A stretch of DNA of 64,000 nucleotides, from NCBI GenBank assembly GCA_905236455.1, contig CAJOPT010000073.1:1-64000 (forward strand), given 5' to 3'. This DNA is from an uncultured Prevotella sp. GTDB lineage: Bacteria; Bacteroidota; Bacteroidia; Bacteroidales; Bacteroidaceae. The position numbers were made by a program, and so were the translations under genes. Positions 1 to 9,000 of this stretch are shown one piece after another. Each line of letters begins with the position of its first letter. Positions within the stretch are counted from its first letter, which is position 1. The notes under the pieces were generated by a model. That model saw only the letters and a program-made list of their open reading frames with translations. It ran no database searches and was not told the origin of the DNA.

Positions 1-2
1 AT

Positions 3-182
3 CCCGCACTCGATGCGGTAATCGCCTTAGCGCTTTCACAAAGCGAAGCGACTGAAAGAATCTCCATTAGCATTGATATTGACATCGAAGAGCTATCATA
101 TAGACTTGCTAAAGCATACATCTTCCATTCAAATATCAATGCTATGAGAAAAAAGTTGTTACAACTTTTCAAATTCTTGTAA
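3..182 (+). CDS. C-terminal part of an ORF entering from the left edge (unknown product); reads PALDAVIALALSQSEATERISISIDIDIEELSYRLAKAYIFHSNINAMRKKLLQLFKFL*
   Basis: Open frame 3 from window edge to TAA at 180-182; composition looks coding; contains repeat sequence near its start. No start codon visible. Confidence 0.4.
   Translation, partial: PALDAVIALALSQSEATERISISIDIDIEELSYRLAKAYIFHSNINAMRKKLLQLFKFL
21..60. repeat. Repeat family 3 copy near window start
   Basis: ATCGCCTTAGCGCTTTCACAAAGCGAAGCGACTGAAAGAA; differs from 20914-20954 at about 2-3 positions. Confidence 0.85.
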
Positions 183-603
183 CAACTTTCCTCCAGAAGC
201 TTTATTTTTACAGAATCGCTCCGTCATCTTTAACCTCTAAACCCTCATCCCGCACAACCCATTCCCTCATCCCACACTTGATGCGAGATCTCCTTTAACC
301 TTTACCCCAAAGTGTGACGCGTGACGCAAAAATACGTTTTTTTAAAATTAGTTTTTAGCAAACACTCGGCTGGACTTGCAAATCCCAAGCGCAGATTTTC
401 GGCAGCCTTACGGCTGGTAATCGAGTTTACTCGCTTTGCGAAGCAAACAAAATACAGAATGCGATTCCCACGCATAAGCGTGCCGAATCAGTATTATCAT
501 TCAAAGTGTGAACTATTTTTCGGCAAAAAGCTTGCAGGAATAAAATTAATGTCTTAATATTGCACCCGAAATATGTAATAAGTATGAATTAAAAATCATT
601 ATT

Positions 604-984
604 ATGAATCTTAAAACAGGAATTATACTTGTGATGGCAGGATTGCTTTTTGCATGTAGTACGGATGACGGGATCTTCACTGTCATTGGAGCAGACAACT
701 ATACGGAGATTAAAGGCTATGGGAAAGGAGATTCCTATACGGCAAAAGTCCTTGGACAAGGGGACGGTAGGGTCGCCGCCGTTATCCTCACCGCTCCGCA
801 GGACGCAAGTGAGAAGAATATTCCAACAGCAGGAACGCGTGTGTATTTTTCCGAGTCTGACCTTTCTGGAATGCAATATGAAGAAAATTCCGTTATTTCT
901 TTCAGAATAAAAGCTTTTAAGGACGTTAACTTCATGCATGATGCGTTTATGCTATATTATGACTGTATTGTAGAGCCATATTAA
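604..984 (+). CDS. Small putative lipoprotein (LLFAC lipobox), unknown function
   Basis: 126 aa ORF with signal peptide and Cys after hydrophobic stretch; promoter-like TAATATTG upstream. Confidence 0.7.
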   Translation: MNLKTGIILVMAGLLFACSTDDGIFTVIGADNYTEIKGYGKGDSYTAKVLGQGDGRVAAVILTAPQDASEKNIPTAGTRVYFSESDLSGMQYEENSVISFRIKAFKDVNFMHDAFMLYYDCIVEPY

Positions 985-1002
985 TAATCGAATCACATTA
1001 TG

Positions 1003-1135
1003 AAGTCTGCCGTCAATGTCGGCAGACTCATAGACAATGTTTTATCAGACTTCCGCCACGGACGGAAGTCTGCCGTCAATGTCGGCAGACTCATAGACAA
1101 TGTTTATCATACTCCCGTCCAAGACGGGAGTATGT
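1003..1135. repeat. Palindromic element family 1 (hairpins A-B-A-B'), intergenic copy
   Basis: GTCTGCCG-TCAATGT-CGGCAGAC, linker TCATAGACAATGTTTTATC, GACTTCCG..CGGAAGTC; unit repeated with 63-bp period (1005 to 1068). Confidence 0.95.
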
Positions 1136-1141
1136 GGTTTT
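1109..1141 (+). terminator. Probable terminator formed by last hairpin of the repeat (CATACTCCCGTC-CAA-GACGGGAGTATG followed by GGTTTTTT)
   Basis: 12-bp perfect stem, 3-nt loop, T-rich tract. Confidence 0.6.
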
Positions 1142-1144
1142 TTA

Positions 1145-2044
1145 TTACACCAGATGTGGTATAAGATCTTCGCGATTCCCAGGTAGCATGTCAATAACAG
1201 GAATCTCCACCATTGTGTAGCAACCAGGTTGCAGACGCATTGAGGCTCGTGCCACATTGACAAGGACCTGTGCCGTAAGAGCCGGGTTGTTGATACTCAT
1301 GTTGAATTCCAGACGTTGGTTTTGAGTCTTGCCGCTTACACCTTTGCGTACAAGATTCACGCCATGTCCCATATCTTTTACCTCATCAACAGAAGGAACG
1401 GCAAAGACATGTGTCTCATCATTTGCGAAATATGGGTCAGCCTTAATGTCCTTTGTGACATCTTCCAGTTTGGCTCCGTCCTCTAACTCCACATAAACCA
1501 TGCGGCGGTGGATTCCCTCGCCAAGAGGGATGGTCATTGACAAGGCATCCTTAACACCTTTCTTTGACCGTACACAGACGCTATGTCCCATTGACATACC
1601 TGGTCCGAAATTGGTATAGCTGAGTCCTTTTGGAGCCAGACTTTGCATCAGTGTGCGTACTACGGAATCAGAACCCGGATCCCATCCAGCTGCTATAACG
1701 CTTACCTTTCCTGCTTCCTTGCATATCGGCATCATCTCCTGACGGTAGTCAAGTATGCTGGTATGGATGTCAAAGGAGTCTACGGTGTTGATTCCTTGTG
1801 GGATAATGGCTTTGGCATATTCAGGACATGAGCGTGTTGGTGTGGCGAGTATAGCCACGTCGACGTTCTTGAGTTCTTTTATGTCCTTTACTACAGGATA
1901 GTTTGCTAATTCTGCTGGTTTGTTTTCCGCACCTTTACGGCGTACCACTCCTGCTATCTCGAAATCAGGAGAAGCCTCAAGTGCTTCTATTGTAAACTTT
2001 CCAATGTTTCCGTAGCCAACTACGGCTGCTCTAATTTTTTCCAT
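1145..2044 (-). CDS. ddh: meso-diaminopimelate D-dehydrogenase
   Basis: N-terminal MEKIRAAVVGYGNIGKFTIEAL and whole-length similarity by eye to Ddh. Confidence 0.9.
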   Translation of the reverse strand: MEKIRAAVVGYGNIGKFTIEALEASPDFEIAGVVRRKGAENKPAELANYPVVKDIKELKNVDVAILATPTRSCPEYAKAIIPQGINTVDSFDIHTSILDYRQEMMPICKEAGKVSVIAAGWDPGSDSVVRTLMQSLAPKGLSYTNFGPGMSMGHSVCVRSKKGVKDALSMTIPLGEGIHRRMVYVELEDGAKLEDVTKDIKADPYFANDETHVFAVPSVDEVKDMGHGVNLVRKGVSGKTQNQRLEFNMSINNPALTAQVLVNVARASMRLQPGCYTMVEIPVIDMLPGNREDLIPHLV

Positions 2045-2180
2045 ATCGGTTGTGTTGTTAAGTTGTTAAAATCTTGGTTTCGGTTGCAAAATTACACTTT
2101 TTCTGTTAAATACGACACGTTATGCATGGAATTTTTGCAAAATGTTATACAGATGGACTTTTGGAAGCGATAATTCTATA

Positions 2181-2280
2181 AAGTCTGCCGTCAATGTCGG
2201 CAGACTCATAGACAATGTTTTATCAGACTTCCGCCACGGACGGAAGTCTGCCGTCTGCGGCGGCAGACTCTTAGACAGAT
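2181..2280. repeat. Palindromic element family 1, intergenic copy between ddh and ruvA
   Basis: A-linker-B-A arrangement; GTCTGCCG at 2183 and 2246 (63-bp period). Confidence 0.95.
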
Positions 2281-2411
2281 ACAGAATTAATCAAAATGAG
2301 AATCTTGTAAAAGAAACTAAATAAATGCAATAAAGTGGGCTGAAAGACGTTATTGTTAACGTATATATACAATTTAGGTTAGAGTTTAGAATTAAGAATG
2401 AAGAATTTTCA

Positions 2412-3029
2412 ATGATAGAATATATCAGGGGCGAGTTGGCTGACCTGACACCGGCGCTTGCTGTTATAGAGGCTGCTGGAGTTGGGTATGCGCTTAACAT
2501 TTCGCTCAATACTTATACTGCCATACAAGGCAAGAAGGATGTGAAACTTTATGTTCATGAGTCCTTGGTAACGGGTGGACGCGACGACTCATTCACCCTT
2601 TATGGCTTTTTCAATCAGCAAGAACGGACTCTCTACCGCCAACTTATAACAGTAAGTGGGGTGGGAGCGAACACTGCTCGGATGATTCTCTCGTCGTTGA
2701 CACCTGCAGAGTTATGCAATGTCATTGCCAATGGTGATGAGCGTATGCTCAAAGGCGTCAAAGGTATTGGGATGAAGACAGCCCAGCGCATTATAGTAGA
2801 TCTTAAAGATAAAATATTATCGTTGGGTATCGCTGATGAAATCCATGCCGGGGGGCAGTCTGGTAGCGTGGCTGTAGACCATGCGGTAAGGGATGAGGCT
2901 GTTTCTGCATTGACAATGCTTGGGTTCTCGCCTGCTCCTTCGGCAAAAGTTGTCACTTCTATCTTGAAGGCACATCCGGATATTCCTGTGGAACAGGTTG
3001 TCAAGATGGCGTTGAAAGAAATTAAATAA
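2412..3029 (+). CDS. ruvA: Holliday junction branch migration complex subunit RuvA
   Basis: MIEYIRGELADLTP..., helix-hairpin-helix motifs GVGANTARMILSSL and GIGMKTAQRIIVDLKDK. Confidence 0.95.
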   Translation: MIEYIRGELADLTPALAVIEAAGVGYALNISLNTYTAIQGKKDVKLYVHESLVTGGRDDSFTLYGFFNQQERTLYRQLITVSGVGANTARMILSSLTPAELCNVIANGDERMLKGVKGIGMKTAQRIIVDLKDKILSLGIADEIHAGGQSGSVAVDHAVRDEAVSALTMLGFSPAPSAKVVTSILKAHPDIPVEQVVKMALKEIK

Positions 3030-3071
3030 AAAGCCTCCCCCCAACATTTTCTTGGGTGGGACTTTTGAGTT

Positions 3072-6000
3072 ATGAATACGGCTAAAAAGATATGGCTCAT
3101 TGTGCTGGTGTTGCTGTGTGTCAGCTTACTGGCTGTGGGAGGGCTCCGCTCAAGGGAGTCTGCCTTCTTTAGTGGCAGACTCTTAGACAATGTTTATAGA
3201 GCTCTCGCCACGGACGGCAGACTCTTAGACAATGTTTTATCAGACTTCCGCCACGGATGGGAGTCTGCCGGGGCTGTTCCAGCTGATACCGCCAGAAACA
3301 AGAAGATAAACATGCCGGAGGTGGAAATTGATGAGGAGGAGATTCCTGACTCTCTGCTTCACCCACGGTGGCCGGTACAACGTACCACTCCTATCACATT
3401 CGGCGACCTCGATCAAGGCTCATACGACTTGCAGCGTCCTGAGAATATGAAGCAGACAGTGGAGTATAACGACACTCTCGGGATGTATATCATAGGTAAC
3501 AAGATAGGTGGTACTTATGTGGAAGCTCCGATTATGATGACTCCGGAGGAATACCGGAAGTGGAGTGAGAAACGTAGTTTTTCAGATTATTATCGCTCTA
3601 AGAACCAGGAAATCCTACAGACACAAGGTAAGGAGAAATTTGATTTCACCGACATGCACTTCTCTTTAGGTCCCGCGGAGAAAATATTCGGTCCTGGCGG
3701 AGTGCGAATAAAGACTCAGGGAACGGCTGAGCTAAAGTTTGGTGCTACGCTTAAAAATATTGATAACCCGTCGTTGCCTATCCGTAACAGGAAGACTACT
3801 ACGATGGACTTCGATGAGAAGATAAATCTTAACGTGAATGGTAAGGTCGGTGACAAGGTAAACATGAATCTGAACTATAACACAGATGCGACCTTTGATT
3901 TTGACTCACAGAACCTTAAACTGAAGTATGATGGTAAGGAGGATGAGATTATAAAACTTGTGGAAGGCGGCAACATCTCTTTCCCGTCAAATAACTCCTT
4001 GGTGAGGGGAGCCAGCTCGTTGTTTGGTCTTCGTACAGACCTGCAGTTCGGCAAGCTGAAGCTACAGACAGTGCTGTCGCAGAAGAAGTCCAACTCAAAG
4101 AGCGTGTCTTCTAAGGGAGGTGTGCAACTCACTCCCTTTGAGATAGATGTCGCCGATTATGAGGAGAACCGCCACTTCTTTCTTTCCCAATATTTCCGGA
4201 GTAGGTATGACGACGCAATGAAGACCCTTCCCAATGTACTGACAGGTATCAATATTAATCGTATTGAGGTTTGGGTAACAAACAAGACCGGGACAACAAC
4301 GAATACCCGTGACATTATTGCTTTAGCTGACTTGGGTGAAGGCTCACCTAATGTATTGCCGTCGAACTCAAGTAATAATATATATAATAATGTGAAATCA
4401 CTTCCCAACGTACGTGATATCGATCAGGCAAGCCAGGCACTGCAAGGTATAGGTATGTCAGGAGGTTCTGATTTCGAAAAGCTCTCAAGTGCCCGTCTGC
4501 TTAACAGCTCAGAATATACTATCAATAAGGAGCTTGGATATATTTCCTTGAAGACAGCTTTGCAGACCGATCAGGTGTTGGCTGTCGCGCTGGAGTATAC
4601 AGCCGGTGGTGTTACATATCAGGTTGGTGAGTTTGCGTCGGATATCAATGATGTAAACAGCGCATTGATAGTAAAGTCTCTGAAAAATACGAGTAACAAC
4701 CCTCATCAGAGCAACTGGGGGCTGATGATGAAGAACGTGTATTACCTTGCCTCATCAGTCCAGAAAGAGAAGTTCCGCTTGGATGTGAAGTTCCAAAGTG
4801 ATACTGCGGGTGTATATATATCCTACATACCTGAGCCGCAGGTTAAGGATATGACCATTATCAAACTGTTGGGAGCTGATCGCCTTGACAATAACAACCG
4901 GACGCATCCTAATGGATATTTTGATTTCGTAGAAGGATATACCGTCTCTAACGGACGAGTATTCTTCCCATCGGCAGAGCCTTTTGGCAGCTATATGTAT
5001 AGCTATCTTGTGTCAAAGGGAATCTCTGCAGACAAAGCTGCGCAATATGCTTTTACAGAGTTATATGACTCAACGAAGACGGTAGCCAAGCAGATTGCGG
5101 AGAAAGACAAGTACACTCTTGTCGGTCAGTTTAAGGGGACGTCAGCTAACGTTATCTCTCTTGGGGCATATAATGTGCCACAGGGTTCAGTAGTTGTTAC
5201 GGCAGGTGGTGTAACCCTGAGCGAAGGTTCTGATTATACCGTTGACTATTCCGCAGGAGAGGTTACGATTCTTAATCAAAGTATTATTGATGCCGGTACG
5301 TCTGTAAATGTCTCTTTGGAAAGTAATACCGATTACGCCCAGTCTCGTAAGACAATGTTAGGAGTGAACTGGGAATACGATTTCTCTAAGAACTTCCAGA
5401 TAGGTGGTACGCTGCAACATCTTACAGAGCAGGCCTTGACGACTAAGGTTGCAATGGGAAGTGAACCTCTGAAGAATACTATATGGGGACTGAATGTCAA
5501 TTGGAAGAAAGAAAGCCAATGGCTTACGAATCTTCTTGATAAAATACCATTCCTGCATGTTACGCAGCCATCGAATATATCTTTCTCGGCAGAGTTTGCT
5601 CAATTGATAGCTGGACAGAGTCACGGCACACAGGACAATGCCTCTTATCTTGATGACTTTGAGAATACGAAGAATGCCATTGATGTAAGTGCGCCGACAT
5701 CATGGATAATCTCCAGCGTGCCGTCACTGTTCAAGAACGATGCTTCTTACATTAATGACCTGCAAGGCGGATATCATCGTAGTTTGCTTGCATGGTATAA
5801 TATTGACCCATTGTTTACACGACGCTCTTCATCTCTTACACCGTCGCACATAAAGAGTGACATAGAGCAGTTGAGTAACCATTATGTCCGCGAGGTTTAT
5901 GTCAGTGAGCTTTATCCAAACCGTGATCAAAGCTCTTATAATGGAGCAACCTCGACGTTGCCCATCCTGAACCTTGCCTACTATCCTACAGAACGTGGAC

Positions 6001-9000
6001 CGTATAACTTTAACCCAAATCTTGATAACAGAGGAAGGCTAAGTTCTCCAAAGGACAATTGGGGCGGTATGATGCGTAAGTTGGATACCAATGATTTTGA
6101 GACTGCCAATATAGAATATATTGAGTTCTGGCTTCTCGACCCGTTCATCTATTCAAGTAAGCAGGCAGATGCGTCTTCATACGGAGGTGACCTGTATATC
6201 AACCTTGGTGAGATGAGCGAGGACATCTTACGTGATGGTAAGAAATTCTATGAGAGCGGTATGGCTGTTGATGGTACGCAGAGCTATACAGAGACGAACT
6301 GGGGACGTATTCCTACGCAGGCAACTGTGACATATGCTTTTGCTACGACCTCTGGCAGTCGTTCGTTACAGGATGTTGGTTTCAACGGATTAACTGATGA
6401 GCAGGAACGGCAATTCGGATCATATCAGGCTTTCCTAAACAGTCTTAATGTTGATCAGGATGTGCGTGACTCTATCATGGCAGACCCAGCTAATGATAAT
6501 TACCATTATTTCCGCGGTAGTGACTATGACCAAGTTCAGGCATCAATCCTCCAACGATACAAACGAATCAACAACCCTCAAGGAAACTCACCGGATAGTG
6601 ATACTCGCAGTGAGAGCTATGACACATCATATAAGACAACGCCAGACGTTGAGGATATCAATCAGGACTATACGTTGAATGAATATGAGAAATACTATCA
6701 GTATAAAGTGTCTTTGCGTCCTGAGGATATGGTGGTAGGCGAGAACTTCATCGTTGACAAGCGTGTGGCAACACCGCCGCTTCGCAATGGCAATCCAGAT
6801 AATGAGAAGGTTACCTGGTATCAATTCCGTATACCTCTTAGGGAATATACTAATAAGGAAGGCTCGATAAACGACTTTACGAGCATTCGATTCATGCGTA
6901 TGTTTCTTACTGGTTTTGAAAAACCGATAGTATTGCGATTTGGAAGCTTGGATCTCGTCCGTGGCGAGTGGCGCGTATATGAGCAGAATCTCACTAACTC
7001 GGCATCCACTTCTGGACGTATGGCTGTCAGTGCAGTCAATATTGAAGAAAACAACGACAAGACCCCTGTAAACTATGTCTTACCTCCGGGTATTGAGCGT
7101 GCTCAAGATCCTACACAGCCACAACTTGTGGAGGCTAATGAACAGGCTCTTGCCATGACAGTGACCAATCTTGGCACAGGTGAGTCGAAGGCTGTGTATA
7201 AAAACACTACGGTTGACCTTCGTCAGTATAAACGCTTGCAAATGTTTGTACATGCCAATGCCATGGAGCAGAATGTTACGAATCTTACAGATAACCAATT
7301 GGCAGTGTTTGTACGACTTGGCAGTGATTACAAGAATAACTATTATGAGTATGAGATACCATTGAAGCTCACACCTCCTGGTGTGTATGACAAGTATTCT
7401 CGTGCCGGTTGTGAGGCTGTATGGCCGGAAGTTAATATGCTTGATATATCACTTTCGGTATTAACATCCCTGAAGAAGCAGCGTAATCAGGCAAAGGCGG
7501 CAGGAACAGCAAGTTATAACCGTGAGTTTAGCATATACGATGAGAATCGTCCTGGAAACAAGATAACGATTATGGGTAATCCTACTCTTGGTGAGGTGAA
7601 GACAATGATAATCGGTGTGCGCAACCTTGCGGGAGAGGAGAAGACCGGTGAAGTGTGGGTAAATGAACTTCGTTTGCTTGAATACACCAATCAAGGCGGA
7701 TGGGCTGCTCAAGGAACGTTACAGGTACAGATGTCTGACTTTGGAAGCCTGAATCTTCAAGGACGGTATATCACAGAAGGCTTCGGAGGATTGGAGGAAG
7801 GCGTCAGTCAACGTTCAAAATCTAATGATGGCAGCTATACCGTGACCACTAATCTTGAACTTGGTAAATTCTTCCCAGACAAGGCAAAAGTGTCGGCACC
7901 ATTGTACTTCAGTGTAAGCAATGAGGAGTCCCGGCCTAAGTATAATCCATTGGATACTGATATGGAGCTTAAGGATGCTCTCGATGCAATGGATACCAGA
8001 GAACGTGACTCCTTAGAGGCAATAGCTGTAACTAAGGTGTTTAACCGAAACTTCTCATTGTCGAACGTCAGGGTTGGAATAGCCACAAAAGGACATCCTA
8101 TGCCTTACGACCCTGCGAATTTCTCTTTTACATATAGTCACTCCCATAATCATACCAGTGGAGAGACAACTGTATATGAAAATGAGGATAACTGGCGGGG
8201 TTCCATCAACTATTCATGGACACCTGTGTATAAAGCATGGGAACCATTCAAGAAGATAAAGAGCAAGTCAAAGTGGTTTGACCTATTTAAGCGCTTTGGA
8301 TTTAACTGGCTGCCGCAGAACCTTACGTTCAATACCGAAATGATACGCTACTATAAGGAATTGCAAGAGCGTGACATGGAAAGTACTGAGGGAACGTCAC
8401 TGCCTTTGATCTTTGATAAGCAGTTCCTTTGGAACAGGGAATTCTCCTTGCGATGGGACCTTACGAAGAATTTCCACTTCAACTTCCGTAGTGCTACTCA
8501 TGCTGAGATAGAGGAACCGTATGCACCAGTGAACAAAGACCTCTATCCTGACCGTTATGCGGCATGGAAGGATTCTGTGATGACAAGTATAAGGAATCTT
8601 GGAACACCATTGGATTATAACCAGACAGTGACAGCATCATATCAGCTTCCACTGAATCAGATACCGATACTTGACTGGGTGAATGCCGATGCCAATTATA
8701 ATTCAACATATACATGGTTGCGTGGAACAGACCTTGAGGATGGAACGTCGCTTGGCAATTCTATTACCACAAACCGTACAGTGAATCTCAACGGTACGCT
8801 GAACATGGAGAAACTTTACAATCATTTCCCATTCTTAAAGAAGACCAATGACCGTTTCAACAAGACTAATCGTTCATCTAACAAGCGAAACACCAAGAAG
8901 AATGGCGATAAGAAAGGCAAAGATGATAGCAAAGGAAAGGATGGTAATGGTGGTAAGGAAGGAAAAGACGAGAACTCCGGAAAGGATAACAAAAAGAAGG

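Noticed and set aside
321-557. 78-aa ORF MTQKYVFLKLVFSKHSAGLANPKRRFSAALRLVIEFTRFAKQ
   Set aside because: Overlaps degenerate repeat/hairpin sequence (AGCC-TTAC-GGCT, CGAGT-TT-ACTCG); no RBS or family recognised, probably not coding.
1003-1135. Possible CRISPR array from the repeated 63-bp units
   Set aside because: Only one to two units per locus, no unique spacers between identical repeats, units dispersed within genes, no cas genes.
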